Below, piece after piece: positions 37,391 to 47,290 of a stretch of DNA of 64,000 bases (position 1 is the first letter of the stretch; every line of letters starts with the position of its first letter). The notes below the pieces were generated by a model. It was not told where the DNA came from. It did no database searches and saw only the letters and a program-made list of their open reading frames with translations. Source of the stretch: Galaxea fascicularis (Eukaryota; Cnidaria; Anthozoa; Scleractinia; Euphylliidae). Both the position numbers and the translations under genes were made by a program. The stretch spans positions 10,210,630 through 10,274,629 of the forward strand of contig OX419336.1 in the NCBI GenBank assembly GCA_948470475.1, written 5' to 3'.

Positions 37391-37562
37391 TTGCTTGCTG
37401 TACTATCAGCTGTCAGTTGCACAGCTGCCTTTTGATTATCAGTCAGGTCCGGCTCTAGGGAGGGTAGTTGGATGCCAATAAACCTGATTTTACTCCATGA
37501 GATACAAATATATCCCCAAATTGTAAAGCGTGTGGTACTAAATACCTGGAAAAAATTATACA

Positions 37563-37568
37563 TTTATT
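37563..37568 (-). other. Candidate poly(A) signal of the GPCR gene
   Basis: TTTATT on the plus strand is AATAAA on the minus strand, about 152 nt beyond the receptor stop codon. The only support is position and consensus. Confidence 0.4.
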
Positions 37569-37719
37569 TCATGCCTACATACCCAATACCTAAAATTCGG
37601 GAAAAACTAAGAACTTTCTAACTGAATTGTGACAAAAAAGTAAGATTTCCCATGAAGACGGTTCCAGATACCGTATATATGAAGCCCTTGTTGGGCTTTA
37701 GAGGGCTTGATCACGAGAA

Positions 37720-38631
37720 TCAGTTAGGTTGATTGTAACACGAAAAAATGTTTGTTACTATGTTCTTGATAGCCTGTCTAATGTGCCTCATCTTCCAACA
37801 GTAAATCAAAGGATTTAGAGATGAATTAAGTAGCACCATTGTCCAAAAATAATACAACAGATGATTAGTGGTTGTGTTTTGTCCAAAGACACCAAAAATA
37901 ATTTCTATGCAGACTTGTGGTACATAACATAGCAAAAATACTAGGTAAATATAGAATGTACCAAGCGCTAATTTTAGAAGCCTTGCGACATTCAGCGCCG
38001 TCATCTCTCCATGGCCATTTTGTTCTCCTTGTCCAACTTGGAAGGATTCAATTTGATTTCTGTGGCGTCGCACAGTCAAATAGATGTTACAGTACAGTAT
38101 CGCGGTAATTACAAGACACACTATCTTGATGACGATAGCAGTTATGTAAGTGCACTTTGCGTCTTGTATCCACCAATCCATAGATGAAAAAAATGCACTC
38201 AACACCATCATTGTTACCACAAGAACAACAACTCGCTTGTGAGTCACAAGTTCTTGGTATCTGAGATGAAGATGAATGGCCAAGAATCTGTCCGCTGTTA
38301 GGGCCATCACACCAAAGAATGAAGCTAATGACAATAACTCAGAAATGTTGATCGTCGCTATTCTTATGTTGATGAAAGCTGTTTGGTTTTCGGAGTTTTG
38401 GTTCAAAAGTATGACTAAAAGTGCAATATATAAAGGATGAACCAATAATCCAACACTGAGATCAGAAACAACCAGGTTCACGAGTAATGTTCTCAAAGGT
38501 TTTGGTAACGAGGATGTGTTTCCTATCGCGCGGAGTGCGACACTGTTCAACGCTATGGCGTTAAAGCATAACAAAGTGTTGACGACAATGTTAACAATGT
38601 ACGTGAAAGAAAACTGTTCGGTGTCTTGCAT
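37720..38631 (-). CDS. Class A (rhodopsin-like) G protein-coupled receptor, single exon
   Basis: 303 residues, intronless, a plasma-membrane receptor with seven hydrophobic segments at about 10-34, 46-72, 92-115, 133-152, 162-186, 224-246 and 259-279. Class A landmarks: N29 in TM1, D57 in TM2 (NLVVSDL), D114-R115-F116 at the end of TM3 (DRF, not DRY), F232-x-x-C235-Y236-x-P238 in TM6 and NPLIY at 273-277 in TM7. There is no Cys at the usual TM3 disulfide position (about residue 90), as in melanocortin/adenosine/cannabinoid-type receptors; cnidarians have many such receptors, but the ligand is unknown. The N-terminus is short, with no signal peptide. A decayed paralogue lies at 40905-44670 on the same strand. 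The ORF 37917-38108 on the other strand is a shadow. Confidence 0.88.
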   Translation of the reverse strand: MQDTEQFSFTYIVNIVVNTLLCFNAIALNSVALRAIGNTSSLPKPLRTLLVNLVVSDLSVGLLVHPLYIALLVILLNQNSENQTAFINIRIATINISELLSLASFFGVMALTADRFLAIHLHLRYQELVTHKRVVVLVVTMMVLSAFFSSMDWWIQDAKCTYITAIVIKIVCLVITAILYCNIYLTVRRHRNQIESFQVGQGEQNGHGEMTALNVARLLKLALGTFYIYLVFLLCYVPQVCIEIIFGVFGQNTTTNHLLYYFWTMVLLNSSLNPLIYCWKMRHIRQAIKNIVTNIFSCYNQPN

Positions 38632-38927
38632 CGTATAAAACGTCTCGACCGAATACTTGCAGATAAAAATCCCAGAGTGCGCTTTCTAGCTTTTACATCA
38701 ACAAAAGAGAAAAGTGGCTATGGTTGCCTGTCGCGGACAAAGTATGGTTGAATATGAGATTCTGGAATCCCGGTTAAATCTTCAGCTCTAACTTAAATTG
38801 AATGGACCCAACAAGCAATTGCCGTATGTTCTAACACCTCTTTCTTCTCCTGAAAAAGTTGGCTAAAAAAGGCTTATTAGTCCCACACGCTGTACTTTAT
38901 ATTAATGCTGCAAGACCTTTATTAAAA

Positions 38928-39213
38928 CGACTACGCGGGAGACCAGAAATGTCAATTGCGACCAGAAAAATTTTAAAGAAATTGAAATTTCGTCAGTGAT
39001 ATTTTAAAAGCTTCATGAGTACTTAACTAATTCACTTAGTCGGGACGCCACTTAAAATTCAAATTAGAGCGACTACGCGGAAGACCAGAAATGTCAATTG
39101 CGACCGGAAAATTTTTAAAGAAATCATTGAAATTTCGCCAGTGATATTTTAAAAGCTTCATGCGTACTTAACTAATTCACTTAGTCGGGGCGCCACTTAA
39201 AATTAAAATTAGA
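38928..39213 (+). repeat. 142-bp unit present twice in tandem
   Basis: cgactacgcgggagaccag at 38928 and cgactacgcggaagaccag at 39070 start two copies that stay similar through cacttagtcgggacgccac / cacttagtcggggcgccac. Non-coding, upstream of the GPCR start. Confidence 0.85.
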
Positions 39214-39359
39214 ACAAGGTAAGCTGTCAAGTGTTTTTCTTCACAAAGGCTTTGCTACTCGGGGATCTTTCGCCCATATCCTGTGTAACACCGAGTGAGT
39301 AAAACCAAACACCATATAATTTTAATTGTTAATTTAATTGTTTCATACTGTTAACTTTA

Positions 39360-39990
39360 CTATCGTTTTCTGTTGTTAGTACTCACTTTTAATTAGTACT
39401 TTCTTTTCACTACACCTGTCATATAATTTTTACATTTCCTGTCTTTTACAATTTCATGCATAATACATAATTCGAACCCCAAACTTGACGATGACCGAAG
39501 AATGGTCTAAACGTTTTTCTTTTTTAATCGTTGTTTCAAAGTTTAGGCGACTACAGCTAGGGACCGCAGAGGAGACGGGTAAGGAACCAGTGCCCCCCCC
39601 CCACCCCACCCTACGTTTTGTACAGTTTAGTAAAGAAAAAAAATATTTAAGTCGTATTTGCTTACTTGCTTACTTTACTTTCATTTCTTACTTAGCTGCT
39701 TGTTTTTCTTGCTCAGTTACTTAATATGTTACTTTTCTTCCTCTGATTTCTTCAACTTGACAACTGTTTGCTCGCTCACCTAATTTGCTATCTTACTTGA
39801 TTTAAAGCTATAGTGCAAAGAACTCAACCGGGGACTGTGCTCTCTTGCTTCCTTACCCTAGTTACCAAGTTAAGTACTTCAGTACTTACTATTACTGACT
39901 TGCCTCCTCAATTTCTTTCTTAGGTACTGCTTAGTTGCTTGCTATACCGTCAGCTACATGCTGCCTCATGATTAACAGCTGTCTGTCTTC
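39360..39990 (+). repeat. Second copy of the TTAC-tailed dispersed repeat
   Basis: Matches 35450-35990 in order and content, including accgcagaggagacgggta and ttttgtacagtttagtaaa, followed by cttacttgcttac repeats. The ORF at 39485-39724 lies inside this repeat. Confidence 0.5.
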
Positions 39991-40061
39991 CTGTATGATT
40001 ATGACGTGTCATAATCATACTGATATTTTATATAACCATACATATTTACTCGTTTGCTTCC

Positions 40062-40874
40062 TCTAGGGGTATGGTTCTTAACGGTAAAAAATGCAAGGAA
40101 ATGTGCATTAGTTTTTTGCAGTATTGCCCGTTTCCCCCAGCCCCTCTAATGGTTGGTAGCTCTCTTATAGAAAAGGTTTCCTGTTACAAGCTGTTAGGGG
40201 TTCACTTGTCGGATAACTTAACATGGAACGAGCATGTCACTCATATTGTAAAGAAAGGGAGTAAACGGTTATATGCAATACGCGCCCTTAAGAAATGCAG
40301 ACTAACTGATAGGCAGCTTATTCTTGTCTATTGTAGTATCATCAGGTCTGTTTTAGAGTATGCGAGTCCCGCTTGGGCTGGCCTCACGCAATACTTAGTG
40401 ATCAAATTGAATCAATACAAAAGAGGGCGCTAAAAATTATTTTTCCTTCTCTGTGCTATGAGGACGCGCTTAAGAAATCAGGCTTAATTTTGCTGCGCCA
40501 GAGGAGGGAGGATGCGTGCATATCATTTCTCTAGCGAAGTTACTCTTCTTCCGACCTGCTACGAAGCTTATTGCCGCGAGTTGCGCACACAAGACCGTAT
40601 GCCCTTAGAACAGGAGAACCTGTTTCTGTACCTGCCTCCTCAAGAACTAACAGATTGGGAAATATTTTGCACCATCAAATACCAGAGTCCCGTTTAAACT
40701 GGCGAAATGTGATACATCATAACATTAACAGTTATATTTATGTGTCATAATTCCGAGGTATTTGAATGAAATTAATGTATTTGTATGTAATGAATTAATG
40801 ACCCGCCTTGTAGTTCAGTTTATGGTGCAAAAAGGTTGAATAAACGATCATTATTATTATTATTATTATTATTG
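40062..40874 (+). pseudogene. 5'-truncated LINE (non-LTR retrotransposon) 3' end with (ATT)n tail
   Basis: The frame at 40071-40433 gives MVLNGKKCKEMCIS, then YKLLGVHLSDNLTWNEHV, KRLYAIRALKKC and SVLEYASPAWAGL, the conserved region after the reverse transcriptase fingers and palm in CR1/L2/Rex-like LINEs. The frame then shifts (the expected continuation 'IQKRALKIIF' is in another frame near 40413) and stops appear. The element ends in aataaacgatc plus (ATT)n at 40850-40873. Dead copy. Confidence 0.75.
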
Positions 40875-40998
40875 TTACTATAAGAACTCGTTCACTTGAA
40901 TCAGTCGGGTTAATGGTAACATGAAAAAATGTCTTTTACTATGTTCTTCAGAACCTGTCTAATGTGCCTCGTCTTCCCAACAGTAAATCAAAGGACAA

Positions 40999-41918
40999 GG
41001 CCCCCTTCAGACTAAGTGCCCGTTCCGCGGCACCGTTCCAGGACACTAAGGCTGTGTTCACACTTGGTGCCCGAGTACGATTCTTGATGGGCACTAATGT
41101 GAACGCACCTTTTTTTCAAGTACCCACGCCAGAATTCGGGCGCGGGCACCGTGCCCGAGTACAAGGTCTCGTCCTTGTACTCGGGCACTGAACTGGGCAC
41201 TGATTCCTTGTATGCACACGTTTTTCGTTAGTTCCCTGACACTTTACCCACAAACCACTGCTTTGCGTACCCACAATTCCTTGCTATGCTCATGGGTGGT
41301 CTAGATTTCAAAATGGCGTCCGACGGAGTGAATGTGAACATATCAACATACCGGGTTCCCAGTGTCTGAAAACAGCACCATTTTGTGCCGGTGCCTGGGC
41401 ACTAGTGCTCGGGCACCAAGCATGAACACAGCCTAAAATGGACGCTGTCCAGACACCTCAGTACCCTGGGCCGAGGACGTTCACACTCGTGTAAAAGGCT
41501 TGGTGCCCAGTTTATCTTTTTCAGTACTCCGCAATATTGCCGCCATTTTTGTGACTGCATCGGAAGGAAACACGGGAAAAAACGCGTGTTCAGACACGTT
41601 CCCGTGCCCGGGAACGGTGCCTGAGTACTACCCTTGGAGGTTGTGTCCATGCCAGGGAACGGTGCTGTGGTGTCTACGCTTAAATAAACACTTAAAAACC
41701 ATTTGTTTGAACACAACGACATTTGCTCAAACAGACATGATGGCTAGATACAAAACAGCAGCTCTCTCCGAGACCGCGTGGGTCATTTACATAAATGATT
41801 GACAGGTCTAGAAACACTACAGGTGCTCAGATTTGTGCACAGGCACCAACGACAAGCTATGTTCAGACTAGTGCCCACTCCCGAAAACCGGGCACACGCA
41901 CCTAGTCTGAACGGGGCC
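40999..41918. mobile_element. Harbinger-like non-autonomous element (outer) in GPCR pseudogene
   Basis: Terminal inverted repeats: left ggcccccttcagactaagtg, right cacctagtctgaacggggcc. Flanks are caa (40996-40998) and taa (41919-41921), probably a worn 3-bp TWA duplication of the PIF/Harbinger kind. The interior is full of ggtgcccgagtac-like words in both directions and contains a second element at 41050-41433. No transposase ORF. Confidence 0.75.
41050..41433. mobile_element. Harbinger-like MITE nested in the element at 40999-41918
   Basis: Left end ggctgtgttcacacttggtg, right end ggcaccaagcatgaacacagcc, flanked by a perfect TAA at 41047-41049 and 41434-41436. 384 bp, no coding capacity. 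Confidence 0.8.
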
Positions 41919-42116
41919 TAAGAGTTGAATTTAGTAGTACCGTTGCCGAAAGATAAGGCAATGGAATGATAACAGCCGTGGCAAGTCCATGGATGATACC
42001 GACAATTTGTGAATAGATTTGTTGTAAATAACACACCAAAAACACTAGATACAAGTAGATCATAAAATAGAGTATTGCAATGATTACAAGACAGAATATC
42101 TCAATAGAGACCTTAA

Positions 42117-44149
42117 GATCGAGGTTGGGCCATCTTGCCGCAAACGGCAAACCGCGGTTTGCTGTTCGCGGTTTCACGTTAGCTGTCTGCCCATATTCGG
42201 GACTTAAGATTTGCGGGTGGTAGCACTGATGAATTATTGGAAATTAGGACAAAAACAATTAGCCTTGCCAATCTTTCTCGGCAACCGCAGCCATTTAGGT
42301 CAACTCTGTTGCTCTCGGAACTTAAGACTTCACTGAGAACAGTTGCTATTTCATCCCAGTATCGATGTGTTTGTGTATTTTCTATGCTTGTCCATCTTAA
42401 CGGAGCCATCAAGGAAACAAAATAAACATCATATTACCTTCGGGTCCACCAGGACCCGAAAGAAAAAAAATCCGCAAAAAATCGTGTTATTTCCGATTTT
42501 CTCCAAATTTGGAACACACCAAGTTGATAAATTTACCCAGTTCCAGTGCAAATTTGCGTAGGATACGTCAAGTTAGCTTATAAGACGATTTTTTTGTGTT
42601 GGCCCATTCCCGAGAGCTCCTCTTTTTATGGGTCGTTTGCGACCCATAAGAAAAAAAAATCCGCAAAAAATCGTGTTATTTCCGATTTTCGCCAAATTTG
42701 GTACACACAAAGTTGAGAGATTTACCCACTTCCTGTGCGATTTTGCGTAGGATACGTCAAATCAGCTAAAAAATAACATTTTTTTGTTTTGGCTCATTCC
42801 TGACCGATTTTCTTTTTATGGGTCGTGAGAGACCCATAAGAAAAAAAATTTCGCGAAACATCGCGTTATTTCCGATCTTCGCCAAATTTGGCACACAGGA
42901 AGTAGAGAGATTTACCCACTTCCTGTGCGAATTTGCGTAGGATACGTCAAATAAGCTTACATAACGAATCTTCTGTGTTTTTGCATTTGACACTTGGAGA
43001 ATTTGGCTTCGTCGGCGAAGAGAGTTCGAACGGTGAATTTGTCGACTAAAATGGTTTTAGAAATGATACTTGAAAGGGAAAAAGATCGCTTGGGGATGTA
43101 GAAGGATAAGGAAAGCGAACCATACCAAGAACTGGAATGCGAGAGCGAAATTCAAGGTATGGGATGCGATTTAGTTTCGACCGCGTGGTTTCAAGCGCTA
43201 CGAAATGTCGTCTTGTAATGCGAGGAAATACTCTTCGCGTTGCTTTTATACGTTTGAATCCTCGCCAATTTCATGAATTGTATCCGTAAATTCACATTTG
43301 AGGGCTCAAAGGTTGTTTCGGAGTGATTTTAGGTCAAACGACGCCTTATTTCATTACAGACTCGTAACTCAATAGAGGTGTTGACAGATTGTGATTATGT
43401 TGCTATGGGGACAGAGAGGGGTCAGAGGGGGGTCAAAAGAAATTTACAGAATAAGCTTCATTTCACCTTTCGACACCTTAGGACCATATTACAACCCTTT
43501 GGAGAAATATTCATTTTTTCTCAAAAGTGATGCATAAATTATGCCAATTTGTCTCTTTCAGAATTTTTTTCTGAAATATTCTGGGCTTTCATGATAACAT
43601 ATATTTTTTTCCAAAAAGCCCATTTTATACACTTTCAAATGAGATATTTTATTCCACATTGCTGTAAATACCTGCGGAGAAAAAAATTAAAACATGTGAT
43701 ACTGTAAATTTTTTTTTATTGTTGAAAAAGAGTTTTAATGCACTCGCATATCATCAGAAATTGGCTTTTGTTTTACATTTTTTATCGTAGTTTAACCTCA
43801 AAGTAATCCGACCGGCAAAACAGTTTTAACAACAAAGCCGGCCGCCATGTTTGTTTTCACTCATTCGTTCACTTCTATTTTAGCTGAGAAATCGTCTTCA
43901 AAATTACGTGTCTGTGAAAAAGGAATTCGATGACTAATAAACGAAAGAGTTCTGAAAAGTAGTATTTCCTCTCAAACGTGGGATTGTGATGTTTTAGGGT
44001 GCAAAACACTTTGCGGTAAATCACGTACCTCTATAGTGTGGTCCAGCCATTGAAAACGTGAACCTGAAACTGCAAACCTGACGGCAAGGCACTGGTCACG
44101 TGACTTCTTGACGTTTTCGGTTCGCGGGAAATGCCCAAAAACCTCGTTG
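42117..44149. mobile_element. 2.03-kb non-autonomous element in a TTAA site, with internal tandem stem-loops
   Basis: TTAA at 42113-42116 and at 44150-44153 flank ends gatcgaggttgggcc and (reverse complement of the right end) caacgaggtttttgggc, short imperfect inverted repeats. The GPCR reading frame on the two sides joins at this point, so the limits are set by the host gene. A TTAA duplication suggests piggyBac or Kolobok mobilisation. Inside are a small palindrome (gccgcaaacggcaaaccgcgg, at about 42134), the 190-bp repeats at 42442-42965 and about 1.2 kb of AT-rich DNA with no convincing ORF. Confidence 0.75.
42442..42965 (+). repeat. Three tandem ~190-bp units, each opening with a GGGTC...GACCC stem-loop
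   Basis: Hairpins at 42442 (gggtccaccaggaccc), 42630 (gggtcgtttgcgaccc) and 42820 (gggtcgtgagagaccc) keep a perfect stem while the loop varies. Each is followed by a poly(A) stretch, a tcgtgttatttccgatttt-like block, caaatttgg.acaca, gatttacccacttcctgtgc and gcgtaggatacgtcaa. Unit lengths are 188 and 190 bp. No ORF shared by all three units. Confidence 0.9.
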
Positions 44150-44670
44150 TTAAGGTCCCTATTAATAGTATAAGTACGTCTTACAATTTTGGCTGAGACC
44201 GAAAACCCGGCAATAGATGAAATAAATGCACTGAACGCCATTATTGCGAGCACCATAGCAGAAACTCGCTTGTGAGTCACAAGTTCTTGGTATCTGAGAT
44301 GAAGATTAATGGCCAAGAATCTGTCCAATGTTAAGGCTATCACGCCAAAGAAAGCTGCATCGTCTATTACCGGCTATCACGCCAAAGAAAGATGCATTAC
44401 ATAAAAAATTACCGGTGATGTGAAAAGCCGTAATTGGGTTCATACGACTGGATGTAGAATTGTCAGTGTTTTGGTTCAAATCCATGGCAAGAATCGCGAT
44501 GTATAAAGGATGATCCAGTGATCCAATAGAAAGATCAGAAACAGCAATGTTAAGGAGTAATGTTCCCAAAGGCCTGGCTTGTGAGGATGTGTTTCTTATC
44601 GCGTGGATTGTGACAGTAGGAAGACGATGTTAACGGTGAACGCAGAATTCAATTGTTCGGCTTTCGTCAT

Positions 44671-45349
44671 TGTAAGGAAAGGTAACAGAGCACAGGTCAT
44701 GAAAAACTGCTGAGGCCACTTTCTAGGCGCAATATCGTCAAAGCGATTGTTAACCTTTTTTTCTTCGTTTCTTGGCTTACATGACTAAACCACGAATTCT
44801 AAAACATCTGGCGAAACCAAGGTATAAGATTCACCAAGTATCGTTAGTTTCTCTGTACTGTTAATCGAGAGTTCCTACTCATTTAAATCAAAGATAACAA
44901 AAGTGCAGTTGTTCGAATATTTTTGACTCTGATTCTTTTAGATTTAGCAGGTGGTTTCAGAATCCGTAGATGTTATCAACGACTAAAAACTTATAGAGCT
45001 GACTTGACATATCTTCATTTTTAACAAGGAGAGCAGCCACACCGGAAAACTAAATTTAACAGTTGACCCAGTAAAATGTTCCGTTATGTAATGATGGGAC
45101 ACTATTACAGGATTAGTTCGTAAGTGCTTCCCGTTTCTTCATGCATGAGGTCATCTTATGCGCGTGCCGTGCGTCATTAGGAGAAATTGAGTCGAAGACT
45201 GGAAGATACTTAGCAAAAAGTTGAAAAAAAAAGCAAAGAAAATATGATTTCCCCATACATATTTCTAAAACCTCTGTAAGATGTGTGAGACTGCGTCAAA
45301 TATAGGCCATTCGGTAAACAGTTCTTAATCAATTCCGGTTCGCTCTTGT
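44671..45349. other. Intergenic, nothing recognised
   Basis: AT-rich DNA upstream of the GPCR pseudogene; no ORF, repeat or terminus that I can support. Confidence 0.5.
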
Positions 45350-45419
45350 CATTTAAATTTTAATTCGAAGAGCGAGAGCCATGCCAGAGAGACATGGTTT
45401 CTTTAAGATTGATCTTTGT

Positions 45420-46044
45420 AATGTTTGTTGCTTACCCTTTAATACTACAAAAGAAGTTAAACTCCAAAGGTTTCAGTACAAAATTATACATAACATACTA
45501 TAGCTACCTACTCAAGCGAGCCTATACCGAGATGGCATAACAGACAACGATCTCTGTAACCTTAATAAAAGCGAAAAGCAAACTTTAAACTACCTGTTAG
45601 TTTTTTTAAACGAGACTGCTTCCATCTGGAATCAGATTCAAATCTGGTGGTATCAAAAAAACTCAGGAACATATTTCTTTAAATCTAAGCAAAATCGTGG
45701 ACGGCTGTCACGAGAGATCGGTTAATGGCAGGCACCAAATTACTGTATACTACATCTTTTACACTAGTGGGCGCGAGGGCGGGCTACGTTTTCGGAGTTT
45801 CCTTCTGCGGCTGCATGAAAAACTTGTCATATTGAAGGAAATTGCCACAGCTTAAAAAGCGCTTTCAAAGTTTTTCCAAAAGTGGGCTTTTCTTTTGTAA
45901 TGTGCGTCTGCTTATGTTTTTTGCAAATGTACTGTATTGTGCAACTTTGACTTGTCTGATTCTAAAACAGGCTATGCTCCGCACTGTTCTTGTATTTACT
46001 GTAATTATTGTACCTGTTTTGCCAAATTAATAAAAAAAAACTCT
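45420..46044 (+). pseudogene. LINE fragment (zf-RVT end of an L1/Tx1-like reverse transcriptase) with A-rich tail
   Basis: Frames with shifts read EVKLQRFQYKIIHNIL and later RDGITDNDLCNL, then ETASIWNQIQIWW. This resembles the zinc-binding domain after the reverse transcriptase of L1/Tx1-type LINEs, although the Cys pattern is incomplete here. It ends in aattaataaaaaaaaact. The insertion splits the duplicated RIMBP 3' flank, consistent with target-primed integration. Confidence 0.65.
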
Positions 46045-46134
46045 AAAAAGGCTAACAACACGCAATTTTATGAATTTCAGTTTCCTGTATTATCATTTCA
46101 GCGCGTTTAATTGTCCAAAAACCGCTTTAAAACC

Positions 46135-46272
46135 TCGTCATCATCATGATCATCATCATCAATAACAACAACAACGACACCATAATCATCAGCATCACCA
46201 TCACCATCAGCATCACCATCATCACCTTTATCATCATCATCAAAATAATTTTCACCACCATCACTACCACTG

Positions 46273-46305
<33 letters not shown>

Positions 46306-46345
46306 CTACCCTCCACTACCACTACCATCATCAGATCACCAGGCC
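46135..46345 (+). repeat. ATC trinucleotide microsatellite (second tract)
   Basis: ATC/ACC triplets, in the same position relative to the duplicated flank as the tract at 35128-35448. It makes spurious acidic and Ile-rich ORFs. Confidence 0.9.
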
Positions 46346-46393
46346 ACCCGCAGCATCATCGTCAAACTCACATGAATACTACCACCACCGTCT

Positions 46394-46975
46394 TTGTCAC
46401 ACTTTTGTTGCGTGCCTTATGTCGTAATATTTTCTTCGCAATTACCAGCCTCTAAACAATTTAAAAGATGGGTCACCAATGGTGTACTCCCAAGTATAAG
46501 AAAGAAAGGTTTCTATAGTTTATTTAACAACACAAATAATGAATGTTTTATAATAGATACCGAATTCGATCTTCAAAAGAAAGTCATTGATTATATGAAA
46601 AAATTTCATCCAAAATATTTACAATCAGCTAATAGTTGCGCAGCATTAAAAACATCTTCCGAACGAATATCTTTCATTCTTCAAGGATATCAATCGAGAA
46701 CACTAAATATGATAATCAAAAATCATCACAAATATTATACAGGTTTTTTTTTATCGAATTTTAAGTCACCAACTAATAATTTTAAAATTTCTGATAAACA
46801 ATTAATGATGAAAGATAAATATATTGATAAAGGAGACAAATATCTTATTTCAAATAGTTATGACGAAAAAATAATAGAAATCAATAATTACTTCCAAAAC
46901 GTACGAAAACTATGTATATATTGTAAACAATCATTTAAAAACATTGATACTCATAATTCTGAAAAATTTTCATAG
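46394..46975 (+). pseudogene. BRO-N domain fragment, AT-rich virus-like element
   Basis: The ORF enters from the microsatellite; homology begins around 46436. FKRWVTNGVLPSIRKKGFYS is the C-terminal signature of the BRO-N (baculovirus repeated ORF) domain, a DNA-binding module common in large DNA viruses and in Polinton-like elements. The rest, Lys/Asn/Ile-rich with a Cys-x-x-Cys near the end (LCIYCK), is not recognised. The N-terminal part of BRO-N is missing, so this is a truncated copy. AT content is far higher than in the flanking DNA. Confidence 0.6.
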
Positions 46976-47023
46976 AATAAAAATGTGCATTTAAAATATT
47001 TTATAATCTTACTATAAAATATA

Positions 47024-47290
47024 ATGTCAGAACTAAAGAATAAAATCGATAATACTAATATAATGAATAAACAAGATTTAATAAAAAAAATCCTAAGTAG
47101 ATTTTCTATTGAGGATCTTCAACAAATCTTACGACAAAAAATTAGTCAAACCGCTACTCTACCAAGTGGCACTGTTAAACAGTTAGTGACTCATTTTGAA
47201 AACAAAAACACTGTAATGGTTTCACTCAAGTTAGAAAATGAATGTCTCGCTCCCGAGTTGTTACACGCGCAGTCGAAAAGACCAAGCTAA
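47024..47290 (+). CDS. Small ORF of the AT-rich element, possibly SAP-like, 3' end replaced
   Basis: 88 codons starting 48 bp after the BRO-N stop. Residues 15-60 (KQDLIKKILSRF...LPSGTVKQLVTHF) resemble a SAP-type helix pair, a weak call. From about 47215 the base composition changes abruptly and the last 25 codons come from unrelated, less AT-rich DNA (about 47215-47725), perhaps a further insertion whose ends I cannot define. Probably not functional. Confidence 0.35.
   Translation: MSELKNKIDNTNIMNKQDLIKKILSRFSIEDLQQILRQKISQTATLPSGTVKQLVTHFENKNTVMVSLKLENECLAPELLHAQSKRPS

Larger units (their letters stand above)
40905..44670 (-). pseudogene. Decayed paralogue of the GPCR, split by two transposons
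   Basis: Read on the minus strand. The start is near 44670 (Met-Thr-Lys-Ala-Glu-Gln...); TM1 is shortened; NIAVSDLSIGSLDHPLYIAI matches TM2 of the intact gene; LDRFLAINLHLRYQELVTHKR matches the DRF region; and the sequence runs to about 44150. It resumes at 42116 (TM5), lacks the third intracellular loop, continues through TM6-TM7 to 41922 (TVLLNSTL), and ends at 40905-40996 (C-terminal tail, one extra G shifting the frame). Damage: a small duplication of 'cacgccaaagaaag' around 44341-44395, the loop deletion, the frameshift, and insertions at 40999-41918 and 42117-44149. It is certainly non-functional as a receptor. Confidence 0.85.
45350..46390 (+). repeat. Second copy of RIMBP 3' flanking DNA
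   Basis: The piece at 45350-45400 (including gagccatgccag) matches 34645-34700. The piece from 46045 (aaaaggctaa, then attttatgaatttcagtttcc and aaaaaccgctttaaaacct) matches 34700-34800, and both copies then pass into an ATC microsatellite. The two matching pieces are separated at 45420-46044 by a LINE fragment. This is a segmental duplication of the region just after the RIMBP stop codon. Confidence 0.7.

Noticed and set aside
46107..46427. Asp-rich minus-strand and Ile-rich plus-strand ORFs
   Set aside because: Artefact of the second ATC microsatellite.
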